A stretch of 64,000 nucleotides of DNA, taken from contig JAKITK010000004.1 of NCBI GenBank assembly GCA_021648125.1, positions 1-64,000 on the forward strand, in the 5' to 3' direction. Both the position numbers and the translations under genes were made by a program. Of this stretch, positions 35,371 through 44,603 are shown piece after piece; the stretch's first letter is position 1; each line of letters opens with the position of its first letter. The notes below the pieces were generated by a model. It ran no database searches and was not told where the DNA came from. It was given only the letters and a program-made list of their open reading frames with translations. This DNA is from Lysobacterales bacterium (GTDB lineage: Bacteria > Pseudomonadota > Gammaproteobacteria > Xanthomonadales > SZUA-36).

Positions 35371-35760
35371 ATGGAATCACTCTACCCGATTATTAAACAC
35401 AGTCATATGACGCTGGCGCTCTTGAGCATCTTAGGGTTTATCCTTAGATTTGTCTGGAAACAGTACCGCCCAGAGTTGCTGCAGAAAAAACTGGTGCGGA
35501 TATTGCCGCATATCATCGACACTTTGTTGCTTGTCTTTGGCCTTTGGCTGCTTACTATGGTGCCATTTTCACACGCCTGGTTGGGGGCAAAGCTCATCGG
35601 CCTGGTGGTGTATATTATATTCGGCATGCTGGCACTGAAACGCTGTACTACCCGCAGCTGTCAATATTTGAGCTTTGTGGTTGCCATTACTGTGTTCGCC
35701 TGGATTGCATCGGTGGCTATCAGTCACCAAGCGTTGGGGTTTCTTACCTTCGGGGGCTAG
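35371..35760 (+). CDS. SirB2-family membrane protein
   Basis: A 129-residue protein with four hydrophobic helices (MTLALLSILGFILRFVW; LPHIIDTLLLVFGLWLLTM; LIGLVVYIIFGMLAL; LSFVVAITVFAWIASVAIS). HSHMTLALLSILGFILR, then LPHIIDT, is the SirB2 pattern. Function is not established; sirB2-like genes often sit near heme or invasion-regulator genes. ATG 35371 is preferred over the upstream TTG at 35359. Confidence 0.85.
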   Translation: MESLYPIIKHSHMTLALLSILGFILRFVWKQYRPELLQKKLVRILPHIIDTLLLVFGLWLLTMVPFSHAWLGAKLIGLVVYIIFGMLALKRCTTRSCQYLSFVVAITVFAWIASVAISHQALGFLTFGG

Positions 35761-35835
35761 CACACTATCGACAACTGACTTAGCAGCCGGATTATTGCCT
35801 GATAAATTGCTTTATAAATTACCTAAAAATTTGGG

Positions 35836-36222
35836 TCAGTCTTCGCTATTGACCTCAACATAACTTTCAGCTGACATCAGGCCATCAACTTCACTGGGGT
35901 CATCGGCTTTGATGCGGAACAGCCAACCTTCGCCGTAGGCATCATCATTGATGGTTTCAGGGGCGTTTTCAAGCAGTTCATTCACCTCAACCACTTCGCC
36001 GCTGATGGGGGCATAGATATCAGAAGCGGCTTTGACGGATTCAACCACCGCACAGGGGTCACCTGCAGTAAAAGCATCACCCACTTCAGGTAGTTCTACA
36101 AATACTACATCACCTAACTGACCTTGCGCGTGATCAGAAATACCGATAGTCGCAATCTCATCATCCATTTTTACCCATTCATGGGACTCGGTATAAAACA
36201 TATCGCCCGGAACATCATTCAT
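35836..36222 (-). CDS. gcvH: Glycine cleavage system H protein
   Basis: A 128-residue lipoyl carrier of the glycine cleavage system. The lipoylated Lys is K64 in [22 protein letters not shown] at the N-terminus and GEGWLFRIK near the C-terminus are standard. It shuttles the aminomethyl group between P, T and L proteins. It is downstream of gcvT on the same strand; gcvP is not in the window. Confidence 0.97.
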   Translation of the reverse strand: MNDVPGDMFYTESHEWVKMDDEIATIGISDHAQGQLGDVVFVELPEVGDAFTAGDPCAVVESVKAASDIYAPISGEVVEVNELLENAPETINDDAYGEGWLFRIKADDPSEVDGLMSAESYVEVNSED

Positions 36223-36293
36223 TTTTGGACTTCCTTATTATTTATTACTAATATTTAGTAGCTTACTCATTACCTAGCTTAATTCTAATAGAA

Positions 36294-37391
36294 TTAATCT
36301 AAAATGCCATCACAAACGCTACCTTTTCGTGCAAATGGCATTTTTACTAGGCGGACGGGCAGTTTACGGCCACGAATATCGACTAAACAATTATCTACTA
36401 TATCCCGATCTAGCCTTGCCATAGCTATTGCTTTTTTCAGTGTTGGTGAAAAGCTACCGGAAGTGGTTTCGCCGACAATATCGCCCGCTGCATTGATCAG
36501 GCTTTGATGCGGGCGTATAACGCCACGGCCTTCCAACACCAAACCCACCAGTTTTTGTTTTAAACCCGCTGCTTTCTGTGTTATCAAAGCCGAGCGACCA
36601 ATAAATTCCCGCTCATCTTTGAGCGCCACCGTCCACGCCAAAGCGGATACATAAGGGCTAGTGGTTTCATCCATATCCTGCCCATACAAATTCATTCCAG
36701 CTTCCAGGCGCAAGGTATCGCGCGCGCCAAGGCCGCAAGGTTTTACTTGTTCTTTTAAGAGTTTGTTCCAGAGCTCGATTGCAGCGTCTGCTGGCAGCAT
36801 GATTTCAAAACCGTCTTCACCGGTATAACCCGTTCTGGCAATAAACAGATCACCAATCTGAGCTGCCTGAAAAATATTTAATGCCATGGCTGATTCTGCA
36901 TCTTCAGCACTGAGTATATTCGCGGTTTTCTGACGCGCATCAGGACCCTGAACCGCCAGCATTGCGAGGTCTCTTCGTTCGCTTACCACAACCTCATATC
37001 CACCTGCCTGCTTCTCCAGCCAGGCCATATCTTTATCATGAGTCGCTGCATTCACTACCATCCGAAAATGATTTTCACTGATAAAGTAAGTTATCAGGTC
37101 GTCAATAATGCCGCCTTCAGAATTAAGCATGCAGCTATATAGCGCTTTGCCCGGTTGCTGTAATTTGGCAATATCATTGGCGAGAAGCTTACTAAGAAAA
37201 GCCCGCGCGTCCTGGCCTTTAATTTCTACTACCGTCATATGTGATACATCAAACATACCCGCAGCATTACGAACCGTATGATGCTCATCAATTTGCGAGC
37301 CGTAATTGATGGGCAAATCCCAACCACCAAAATCAACCATGCGTGCAGCGGCGTCGATATGCGCCTGATAAAGAGGAGTTTTACGGGTCAT
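36294..37391 (-). CDS. gcvT: Glycine cleavage system T protein (aminomethyltransferase)
   Basis: A 365-residue folate-dependent enzyme. Family markers are TPLYQAHIDAAARMVDFGGWDLPINYG, GMFDVSHM, TGYTGEDGFEIM and CGLGARDTLRLEAGMNLYGQDMDE, here seen as separate blocks. It transfers methylene from the H protein to tetrahydrofolate, releasing ammonia. ATG 37391 is chosen; the TTG 15 bases upstream is unlikely. I looked for a glycine riboswitch upstream and saw no convincing match. Confidence 0.96.
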   Translation of the reverse strand: MTRKTPLYQAHIDAAARMVDFGGWDLPINYGSQIDEHHTVRNAAGMFDVSHMTVVEIKGQDARAFLSKLLANDIAKLQQPGKALYSCMLNSEGGIIDDLITYFISENHFRMVVNAATHDKDMAWLEKQAGGYEVVVSERRDLAMLAVQGPDARQKTANILSAEDAESAMALNIFQAAQIGDLFIARTGYTGEDGFEIMLPADAAIELWNKLLKEQVKPCGLGARDTLRLEAGMNLYGQDMDETTSPYVSALAWTVALKDEREFIGRSALITQKAAGLKQKLVGLVLEGRGVIRPHQSLINAAGDIVGETTSGSFSPTLKKAIAMARLDRDIVDNCLVDIRGRKLPVRLVKMPFARKGSVCDGILD

Positions 37392-37637
37392 TACGATAGT
37401 TCTCAAGATAAATGCGACAGCGGTATTCTAATCTTTTCTTCAGCTCAGTGTGCACTTCCAGAGGGGGCAACCCCCCAACCTGCATCTGTATACGCAATTT
37501 TACTTATGTTCATTCACTACTCTCCTTCAAAGCTTTAAAAAATCCTTAAAAAACTGCTTGAATCAACTATCATGCTCTATATTATCACATAAATAAATAC
37601 TATGTACTGATTAGTACATTGTTAAGAGGTAACTATC

Positions 37638-38189
37638 ATGGGTAATCGTCTTTCAAAAATCTACACTCGCACAGGCGATGACGGCAGTACCGGACTTGGT
37701 GATGGTGAACGCACCGGCAAGGACAGCATTCGCGTAGAGGCTTTCGGCACGGTTGATGAGCTCAACAGTGCCATTGGCATGGTGGTTAGTGCGGAAAACA
37801 ATACGGCTATTAAAGGCTTGTTGCTATCCATTCAACATCACCTGTTTGACCTTGGTGGAGAGCTTTCAATGCCGGGCTATACGCTATTACCCGAAGGGCG
37901 AGTGGCAAAGCTTGAAAATATTCTTGATGAGTACAATCAGGATTTATCCATGCTCAAGGAGTTCATCCTCCCGGGAGGTGGCACCGCAGCAGCAGCCTGC
38001 CACCTCGCCAGAACGATATGCCGGCGTGCAGAACGCCGGGTGGTAGAGTTAGGGCGTACTGAAAAAGTGAACCCTGAGGCTATCCGCTACTTGAATCGGC
38101 TTTCTGATTTGTTGTTTGTGCTATCCAGAGTAATGGCACGCGAAGACGGTGTGGGTGAGATTCTTTGGGACCACCAACGAAACCAATGA
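37638..38189 (+). CDS. ATP:cob(I)alamin adenosyltransferase, PduO type
   Basis: A 183-residue helical enzyme that makes adenosylcobalamin. YTRTGDDGSTGLGDGERTGKD at the N-terminus is the ATP-binding region (given as its ends YTRTGDD and GERTGKD), and RTICRRAERRVVEL with the later YLNRLSDLLFVLSR are the conserved C-terminal helices. It stands alone, with an AAGAGG box before the ATG. No cobalamin riboswitch was recognised in the 231-base spacer upstream. Confidence 0.94.
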   Translation: MGNRLSKIYTRTGDDGSTGLGDGERTGKDSIRVEAFGTVDELNSAIGMVVSAENNTAIKGLLLSIQHHLFDLGGELSMPGYTLLPEGRVAKLENILDEYNQDLSMLKEFILPGGGTAAAACHLARTICRRAERRVVELGRTEKVNPEAIRYLNRLSDLLFVLSRVMAREDGVGEILWDHQRNQ

Positions 38190-38222
38190 AAGTAGTTCAG
38201 AGGATATTTGTAGCTTAGGCCA

Positions 38223-38245
38223 CATGGGCATGAATGCCACCCTAC
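38223..38245. repeat. Single dispersed palindrome (copy E)
   Basis: CATGGGCATGAATGCCACCC followed by TAC matches the dispersed GTGGGCATAAATGCCCACCC family with small changes. It is a lone unit between convergent genes. Confidence 0.6.
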
Positions 38246-38286
38246 CAAAAACTCGAAATACTGGGCTGCTGTAGATTATCGGTATG

Positions 38287-39282
38287 CTACTTATTTATGG
38301 ATTGTTCAAATCTGCCTAATATGTAGCTTTCTATCCAACTGTGCATTTGCCAATTTTCAAGAAATGCACAATGCCCGCCTTTGCGGGTATATAGCCTTTC
38401 AAGACAGGCTATAGAAGGCAGTTTTTCGACTTCAGCAATAGGGATTACCGGGTCATCCAAGGTTGCCACAATAGTAGTGGGAACTGCCAGCCCGGCAAGT
38501 GCATCACCATCGAGTGAGTAACCATCTAGGTATTCATTCAATGAATCCCAGGGTGTGTGGTTTACGACCAAATTTTCGGTTCGATCTCTAAGCCGGGGCA
38601 TTTTGTACCAGCTACTAAAGTCATACCGGTATGGAAACAACTGTTCTTTTTTGCGCAGAGATTTTTCCCATTTGCGATTAAAGTAGTACTCGTAAATCGG
38701 CAATCCGCTTTCCAATGCATCCATTACATCGTGAGGGCGTATAACCGGGCACACCGCAACCACATGTTGCAAAGGAATATTGTTTGCCGGGGCGCTGAGG
38801 GCCACTCTGAGAGTGAAGTTGGCACCCAGGGAAAAACCCGCCATAAACAGCGGTCGCGTGTTGATCCTGCTACAGGCATCGGCAATAGCATGTACGACTT
38901 CTTCAATCATCCGCGAATGGAATATCCCTTCATTCAGGTGGTGGCTATCGCCGTGATCACGCAGGTTAAGGCGAAGAATATCGAAACCCTGATTGAACAG
39001 AGTGGAGGCGGTTGCCAGCAAATAATTGGATTCCGAACTGCCCTCCCAACCGTGAATCAAAATAACTAAGCCGCGTCCTTTTGCCGACTCAGCCTGAGCT
39101 GAATAAAACCCCAGCAGGCGAATGCCATCACCACCGTCAAGAATCCATTTTTCACTCGCTGCTAATAATGCCACCGCCTGTGGCAGAATTTTTTTACGCC
39201 GATATGAACTACTACTGAGTAGCGTTTGCACATGGGTATTGGCCAAAACACCCCGTGGAGAAAAGCTATCATCAAACTTCAT
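38287..39282 (-). CDS. YheT-family alpha/beta hydrolase
   Basis: A 331-residue hydrolase of the YheT/ABHD type. SPRGVLANTHVQTLLSSSSYRR at the start (ends SPRGVLANTHVQ) is the family N-terminus; LVILIHGWEGSSESNY is the oxyanion-hole region, and the nucleophile elbow is GFSLGAN. Later Asp (LDDPVIP) and His (KGGHCAF) complete the triad. Substrate unknown. The start at ATG 39282 overlaps the upstream acyltransferase by 11 bases. Confidence 0.88.
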   Translation of the reverse strand: MKFDDSFSPRGVLANTHVQTLLSSSSYRRKKILPQAVALLAASEKWILDGGDGIRLLGFYSAQAESAKGRGLVILIHGWEGSSESNYLLATASTLFNQGFDILRLNLRDHGDSHHLNEGIFHSRMIEEVVHAIADACSRINTRPLFMAGFSLGANFTLRVALSAPANNIPLQHVVAVCPVIRPHDVMDALESGLPIYEYYFNRKWEKSLRKKEQLFPYRYDFSSWYKMPRLRDRTENLVVNHTPWDSLNEYLDGYSLDGDALAGLAVPTTIVATLDDPVIPIAEVEKLPSIACLERLYTRKGGHCAFLENWQMHSWIESYILGRFEQSINK

Positions 39283-40093
39283 TACTAAGCCCGTGAGCAC
39301 CATATACTGCAGTTACTGCGTTCTGTGATGCTTCAGCCAATTGCCTTCTGCTATTTCCTGCGGAGCTTATGGGGGCGAGGAAATGTAACTCCGCAATACT
39401 GCCTGGCTCACCCAACAAACGAATGGCATTCCAGAAAAACCTTTCTTCACGATCACATAAACAAATGCGGGGGTTTAGGCTGCCATCGCGCAAATAGCGG
39501 ATACAGACTGGCTGGACCTGAATTTCCTGCTGAATGGGTACTTGGAACAATCGGGCATGAAAGCGATGGACTTTATCGCCACAAAATATTCTACCTTCCG
39601 GAAATACAGCAACGCGTTTACTCTCACTGGTTTTCGCGGAAATTGCATCAATCGCCGCCTGTAGGGAATTACCGGAGCCTCGATGATGAAACACTGTATC
39701 GCCCAGCCGTGCAATAGTACCAACCAGTGGCCATTTGGCAATTTCCGCTTTGGAAACAAAACTCATTTTGGTAACTGAGCCAAGCAATAAAATATCGAGA
39801 AAAGAAACATGGTTGGCAACCACAAATAACGGTCCTGAATTGATGCCCCCAATAACCTCCCTGTGAATACCAAAAGCCAAGCATAAACTATTTGCCCAGC
39901 CAGTTTGCATAACTTCATCGAGCTGGCGTTTTCCAACCGCAATAGCAGCGCCATAGCGATTGACCGTCAACATTAATAAAGGCAGGCCGAGGATAATCAG
40001 CAACAGTAAAAAAGGCAGGCGAAGTAGAATTCGCAAAGGATGTACCCAGCTCCAACCCGAGCCTATAGTTGTTAGTGGTGAAGATTCCTGCAT
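39272..40093 (-). CDS. 1-acylglycerol-3-phosphate acyltransferase-like (PlsC family)
   Basis: A 273-residue membrane acyltransferase. One N-terminal helix (LLRLPFLLLLIILGLPLLMLTV) precedes motif I NHVSFLD (HX4D) and motif III VFPEGR. It probably acylates lysophosphatidic acid or a related lipid at the inner membrane. The downstream YheT hydrolase overlaps its end, suggesting joint expression. Main alternative: an ornithine-lipid or hemolysin-type acyltransferase of the same superfamily. Confidence 0.85.
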   Translation of the reverse strand: MQESSPLTTIGSGWSWVHPLRILLRLPFLLLLIILGLPLLMLTVNRYGAAIAVGKRQLDEVMQTGWANSLCLAFGIHREVIGGINSGPLFVVANHVSFLDILLLGSVTKMSFVSKAEIAKWPLVGTIARLGDTVFHHRGSGNSLQAAIDAISAKTSESKRVAVFPEGRIFCGDKVHRFHARLFQVPIQQEIQVQPVCIRYLRDGSLNPRICLCDREERFFWNAIRLLGEPGSIAELHFLAPISSAGNSRRQLAEASQNAVTAVYGAHGLSNEV

Positions 40094-40189
40094 GCGGTAT
40101 TTGCCCGATTTCCAGCTCGACAGAATAACACAGCCACAAAGAGTAAAAAGTAGTTAAAATACCGCTTTATCGCAAAATATAGATTCACA

Positions 40190-41245
40190 ATGCCTGATAC
40201 CAACCAACACACAATCAAGTTGCAGCTCAGTGGCAATACTTTTAGCACAAAAAATGATGAAAGCGTGCTTGAGGCTGCTGGTAGACAAGGAGTAAAACTT
40301 CCCTATAGCTGCAAAAATGGTACCTGTGGTAACTGCAAAGCTAGGCTTATCAGCGGCACAATCAGCTATCCAGGCCACCCGCCCCTGGGCTTGGATGAAA
40401 ATGAAAAAGCCAACGGGGATGTTTTATTGTGTCAGGCTGTTGCTGATAGCGATTTACTGATTGCTGTACGCGAAATAGAAGCTATCAAAGACATACCCGT
40501 GCGCCTGCTACCTGCGCGCGTATCCAGTAAAGTATTTCTCTCGCCGAATGTGGTAAAGCTGAGATTAAAACTACCAAAAGCTCAAAGAATGCAGTTTCTG
40601 GCCGGCCAATATGTTGACATTCTGTTACCTGGCGGCAAACGCCGCGCTTTTTCAATCGCCAGTCCGCCCAATGACGCAGACGAGCTCGAACTGCATATCC
40701 GCCACATAGACGGAGGTGACTTTACATCCTGGGTATTTACTGAGCTGCAAGTTAAAGGAATATTACGCATAGAGGGCCCGCTAGGAACCTTTTTTATTCG
40801 CCATAACTCTAAGCGACCGATGATAATGATGGGTGGTGGTACTGGTTTTGCGCCTTTAAAATCAATGATCGAATATCTACTAAGGAAACAGAGCACCCGC
40901 CCCATCCACTTATTCTGGGGTGCGCGCAATGCGGATGAATTATATTGTCTTGATCTGCCCAAAGGCTGGGCTGAAACGCAGCCGCATATACAATTCACAC
41001 CAGTATTATCCGATCCTTCGCCCGCCGATAACTGGCAGGGGCGCACGGGTTTTGTGCATACTGCGGTGATGGATGATTACCCGGATATGTCCGCTCACGA
41101 TGTTTACATGAGTGGCCCTCCGATAATGATAGATACCGCCCGACATGCCTTTCCGGAACAAGGGCTACAGGATGATCGCCTGTTCTATGATTCCTTCGAG
41201 TTCGGTGCTGATGTTCCCTTTGAGATCCTTGCTGAACCACACTAA
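40190..41245 (+). CDS. 2Fe-2S ferredoxin-flavin oxidoreductase, CDP-glucoseen-reductase-like
   Basis: A 351-residue three-domain electron-transfer protein. The N-terminal plant-type [2Fe-2S] domain has C41, C46, C49 and C81; then comes an FAD-binding barrel (RRAFSIASPP is the FAD site) and an NAD-binding domain (MMGGGTGFAPLKSMIEYL, YMSGPPIMI). The layout matches AscD/RfbI and phenol-hydroxylase-type reductases. Homologues in pseudomonads are found outside sugar clusters, so a role in CDP-sugar synthesis should not be assumed. Its partner oxygenase is not in the window. Confidence 0.88.
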   Translation: MPDTNQHTIKLQLSGNTFSTKNDESVLEAAGRQGVKLPYSCKNGTCGNCKARLISGTISYPGHPPLGLDENEKANGDVLLCQAVADSDLLIAVREIEAIKDIPVRLLPARVSSKVFLSPNVVKLRLKLPKAQRMQFLAGQYVDILLPGGKRRAFSIASPPNDADELELHIRHIDGGDFTSWVFTELQVKGILRIEGPLGTFFIRHNSKRPMIMMGGGTGFAPLKSMIEYLLRKQSTRPIHLFWGARNADELYCLDLPKGWAETQPHIQFTPVLSDPSPADNWQGRTGFVHTAVMDDYPDMSAHDVYMSGPPIMIDTARHAFPEQGLQDDRLFYDSFEFGADVPFEILAEPH

Positions 41246-41298
41246 GCGCTGCGTAGGCATAAAATACTTAGCCAACCCAGAATGTATTTCTCAGAGGT

Positions 41299-42456
41299 TT
41301 ATAATTTCTTGGTGAGTTCGAATGCTTGGCGGTAGTAATCGCTGGCTTCTTCGAGATCTCCGAGGCGATGACAGAGAGCACCTAGGGTCGCGTAGGTATC
41401 CTCATCAGGGAGTTGGCGTAAGCTGGTTTCAAGGTGCTCCCGGGCTTTCCCCCAAATTTTATTGGCCAAGCACAAACGCCCGATAGCAAGATGAAGGCCT
41501 GGGTCTTCAGGCTGTTGGTATAACCACTTTTCTGTTTGTTTAAGCCGCGCTGATGGGTCGCCTCCATCAAGCATGGCATATTGATGAATAAGTTCAGCGG
41601 ACCATTCTCGCGAAAGAGATTTTCGCAATAGAGTTTCGGCCTGATCGGTGGCTAAGAATTTAAGTAATTGACCCGCGTAACTGCTGATCAGTGAAGTGTC
41701 TTTATGTGCATTGCGCGGCAATTTTTTCCAAGCTTTGTGTAAGGCTGGCAGGTCACCTGTTTGAACTAAGCCTTGCCGATACATTTTTTGTAAACAATCG
41801 GTTTCTTCCTGAGCATCAATCACACCCAGTTTACGCAAGCGCGGTGCAATCTCCCCTGCTTTTTGCCATTTTTTAGTGTTTCTATAGCAATGATAAAGAA
41901 AAGTTCGGGTTTGCTGGTGACGCGGGTTTTGTTTCTGTAATTCTTCCAGTACAGTCACCGCCTCTTGCCACTTTTCATTGGCCATTAACATTTCAGCACG
42001 CGATAAAGCCACCAGTATATTTTTCTTACCGCCACCCTTCACTTTGGTTAAATACTCTTCGCGGGCGGTGGGATCAGACAGCCCTTCCGCTGCTCTGGCA
42101 GCACCTAACAAGGCCACTGTTGACTGTTCGCCGGAAGATGATTTACTCAAGGCCTTTTCCGCGGTTTTAAAATCTCCTTCAACCAATGCCAGCAAGCCTT
42201 TTTCAAGGCGTTTGCGGGATGCATTCTCGCGCACTCTTTCTGCGGTTCTCAATGGCCAGCGCCAGAGCCAGAAAGCCAGGCGGATTAAAACAAAAATCAA
42301 TACCAAGGATACAATCAACACCAGCAGCGATGATTCTAGCGACCAGCCCTGAAAGCGCACCAGCACATAACCAGGGTCAGCCTTTAAAATGGGCGCCAGA
42401 AAAGCCGCCAAAACAACGAGCAGCAAGCCGCTGATTACCAGTATTATGACACGCAT
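41299..42456 (-). CDS. hemY: HemY-type TPR protein of heme synthesis operon
   Basis: A 385-residue protein with two N-terminal transmembrane helices (VIILVISGLLLVVLAAFLAP and SLLVLIVSLVLIFVLIRLAF), a HemY_N domain and C-terminal TPR-like helices. It is the last gene of hemC-hemD-hemX-hemY. The proteobacterial protein of this name is not the Gram-positive oxidase; its exact role is unclear. Its start shares one base with the hemX stop (TGATG). Confidence 0.92.
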   Translation of the reverse strand: MRVIILVISGLLLVVLAAFLAPILKADPGYVLVRFQGWSLESSLLVLIVSLVLIFVLIRLAFWLWRWPLRTAERVRENASRKRLEKGLLALVEGDFKTAEKALSKSSSGEQSTVALLGAARAAEGLSDPTAREEYLTKVKGGGKKNILVALSRAEMLMANEKWQEAVTVLEELQKQNPRHQQTRTFLYHCYRNTKKWQKAGEIAPRLRKLGVIDAQEETDCLQKMYRQGLVQTGDLPALHKAWKKLPRNAHKDTSLISSYAGQLLKFLATDQAETLLRKSLSREWSAELIHQYAMLDGGDPSARLKQTEKWLYQQPEDPGLHLAIGRLCLANKIWGKAREHLETSLRQLPDEDTYATLGALCHRLGDLEEASDYYRQAFELTKKL

Positions 42457-43784
42457 CAGCTTTCCGGCTCTGATTCTGGCTGGCTCTGCAAGACCGGCTC
42501 TACCGCTGTTTTAACTGGTCTGGCTTGCAGTTGTCGGGTTAGTACTAACAGCGGGTTCAAATCAGGCCATTCGGGGCTTAGCTCTACCCGTGAGAGTTCA
42601 TCCAGCGAGTTCAACGCACTTGCGTTGGCGCTCACCGATGGATCAAAGTATTCGCCTAACCAGTTGGAAACCCGGTTTACCGAGCTCTGGTAATTAGCCA
42701 CATGGCCGGCGATTGCGGCTACCCTTGCGGCCTGTAACTCCAGGCGAATACGGTCCTTCATTCGTTCCGCCTGTGTTAATGTGAGAAATTCGTTATTACC
42801 CTGATCTTCCCTGATGGTAACCAGAGAACCCAGCAGATAGGCAAGCTTAGCCCTAAGGTCAGATTCACCGTCAGCGCTTTCGCCCGGTGCTTCTTCACTG
42901 CGTTCCGGCAGATGGGTCTGCCAATGACTTACCGATTGTTCCAGCGCCAGCAATTGACCGGTAATAGCCACAATATCCGCTGCCGATAATGCATTGATCG
43001 CCAGTAAATCCTCCTGGATTCGGTGCCTTACCGGGGCAAACAAAAGGCTGTCCTGGCTTGCCAGTTGCTGATCAGCCAACTGTAACATTTCTACGGCCGC
43101 CGCCTGATCGTTAAATATTACCAGTCTCTGAGCGGCTACCCTGATCAGGAAAGTAACTTCAGCCAGCGCGACATCTCGGTCTGTTGCCTGTTTGTTTAAC
43201 GCCAATCTTGATAGAGTAACTTCTGTTACCTGTTGGCGATCGCCCAAACCGCTAAATACCTGTTCGAGTGCTGCCAGTCGGGATTGCAGTGCCGATTCGA
43301 CATCAATCTGCTGCAATTGGCTACTGGAAACCGCTTCAATCCGTGCGCCCAGCTTATCCAGTTTCGGCTGCAGCACATCCTCGCCGAGAATTTTCCCACC
43401 CATTGACTCAACGGCAACTTGCAAGCCTTCAATTTCAGCCTGTAAGCGCGCATTCTCATTACTGGCCTGGGCCAGTGCCGTGCTGTTCACTTCCTGATTT
43501 TGAAACTCGCGCCAATAACCCCCACCAATGGCGATAACTGCCAACAGCAGTGCGAGTATGGCAATAGCGCGGCCAGAAGAAGGCGGCTTAACTGGCTTAG
43601 GCGACTTGGGTGCTTGCGTTGCGCTAGGTTTTTTATTTTCGGCTTTATCAGCAGCGCTGGAAGCCGATTTTGTAACGGGCTTCTGCCGGCTTACCGGCTT
43701 CTTTTTAGCTGTTTTTGCCGTTGGCTTAACAGTTGCCTTTGCAAGTAATTTTTCGGCTTTATCGGGGGATTTTTCTTCACTCAT
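42456..43784 (-). CDS. hemX: HemX family protein
   Basis: A 442-residue protein with a long Lys/Ala/Pro-rich cytoplasmic N-tail (about residues 1-70), one transmembrane helix (AIAILALLLAVIAIGGGYW), a coiled-coil stretch and the HemX domain with AEVTFLIRVAAQRLVIFND. It was once called uroporphyrinogen III methylase, but the methylase activity is not supported for this family. Third in the hemCDXY operon. Confidence 0.92.
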   Translation of the reverse strand: MSEEKSPDKAEKLLAKATVKPTAKTAKKKPVSRQKPVTKSASSAADKAENKKPSATQAPKSPKPVKPPSSGRAIAILALLLAVIAIGGGYWREFQNQEVNSTALAQASNENARLQAEIEGLQVAVESMGGKILGEDVLQPKLDKLGARIEAVSSSQLQQIDVESALQSRLAALEQVFSGLGDRQQVTEVTLSRLALNKQATDRDVALAEVTFLIRVAAQRLVIFNDQAAAVEMLQLADQQLASQDSLLFAPVRHRIQEDLLAINALSAADIVAITGQLLALEQSVSHWQTHLPERSEEAPGESADGESDLRAKLAYLLGSLVTIREDQGNNEFLTLTQAERMKDRIRLELQAARVAAIAGHVANYQSSVNRVSNWLGEYFDPSVSANASALNSLDELSRVELSPEWPDLNPLLVLTRQLQARPVKTAVEPVLQSQPESEPES

Positions 43785-43823
43785 GAAAATATACTCTTGG
43801 ACTTAATATAGATGCTACTAGAA

Positions 43824-44603
43824 TCACCGCACTGATGCACCGGTTTGTTGCACAATTTGCTCGCTAATTGCTAGATTATCTGTTGCAGCTGAAACCCTGA
43901 CGATTTTAATCCCATAATCCAAGGCCTGCTGCTGTAACCTTTTTGAGAGAACCAGTGCCTGTCCCTTAATCAACTTAGCTGCAATTTGCGCTGGCCACTC
44001 GGTAAACGCAACTTTTAAGGCCAAAGATGATGTAAAAACACTGTTTAAGCTGATCTGCGCGCTGATAATATCGTTGGCTTCCGTTGACAACGCTAGCGTA
44101 CGGCGTTTATAGACGGTGATCTTATGTACCGCATAGCCTCTGGACTGTAGCGTTTTTTCGATTAAATCGCGCCCACCCGGCGCTGTGATTATAGCCATAT
44201 TTACAGCTAAATTGGCTACCTGCTGAATCTCCGGCAGTGCCAATAATGCCTCGGAATTAATCCCTTCTGAGCGGCTGATGTTCTGTACACCATGTGCTTT
44301 GAGCGCCTCGGCAGTCGCCGGGCCTACTGCTATACACATCGCCTGAAGCGGGAATCTCAGCGTGGCACTTTGCAGGCCTTGAACAAAACCTACAACCGCA
44401 TTAACACTGGGGAAAATAAGGCATAAGTCAGGTGTTTGTAATAACTGAATATATTCACGCAGATAATCGCCTGCGCGCAAATGAATTTCAAACGCAGGGG
44501 CAATCAGGCTATCGATACCGGCGGCCTTGAGCAAGACCCCCAGTTCCTGGCCTTTAGGTAACGGACGGGTGATTAAAACCAATGACTGCAGCGCTTTGGA
44601 CAT
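43824..44603 (-). CDS. hemD: Uroporphyrinogen-III synthase
   Basis: A 259-residue enzyme that closes hydroxymethylbilane with inversion of ring D. Sequence is loosely conserved in the family; recognisable parts are LVLITRPLPKGQELGVLLKAAG at the start (LVLITRPLP), a central AMCIAVGPATAEALKAHG and ITAPGGRDLIEKTL. Its position after hemC, with overlapping TAATG, supports the call strongly. Confidence 0.92.
   Translation of the reverse strand: MSKALQSLVLITRPLPKGQELGVLLKAAGIDSLIAPAFEIHLRAGDYLREYIQLLQTPDLCLIFPSVNAVVGFVQGLQSATLRFPLQAMCIAVGPATAEALKAHGVQNISRSEGINSEALLALPEIQQVANLAVNMAIITAPGGRDLIEKTLQSRGYAVHKITVYKRRTLALSTEANDIISAQISLNSVFTSSLALKVAFTEWPAQIAAKLIKGQALVLSKRLQQQALDYGIKIVRVSAATDNLAISEQIVQQTGASVR

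Noticed and set aside
37407-37637. Possible glycine or cobalamin riboswitch between gcvT and the adenosyltransferase gene
   Set aside because: A GGAGAG-like start and a G-rich/C-rich hairpin are visible, but the conserved aptamer core words of either class are not.
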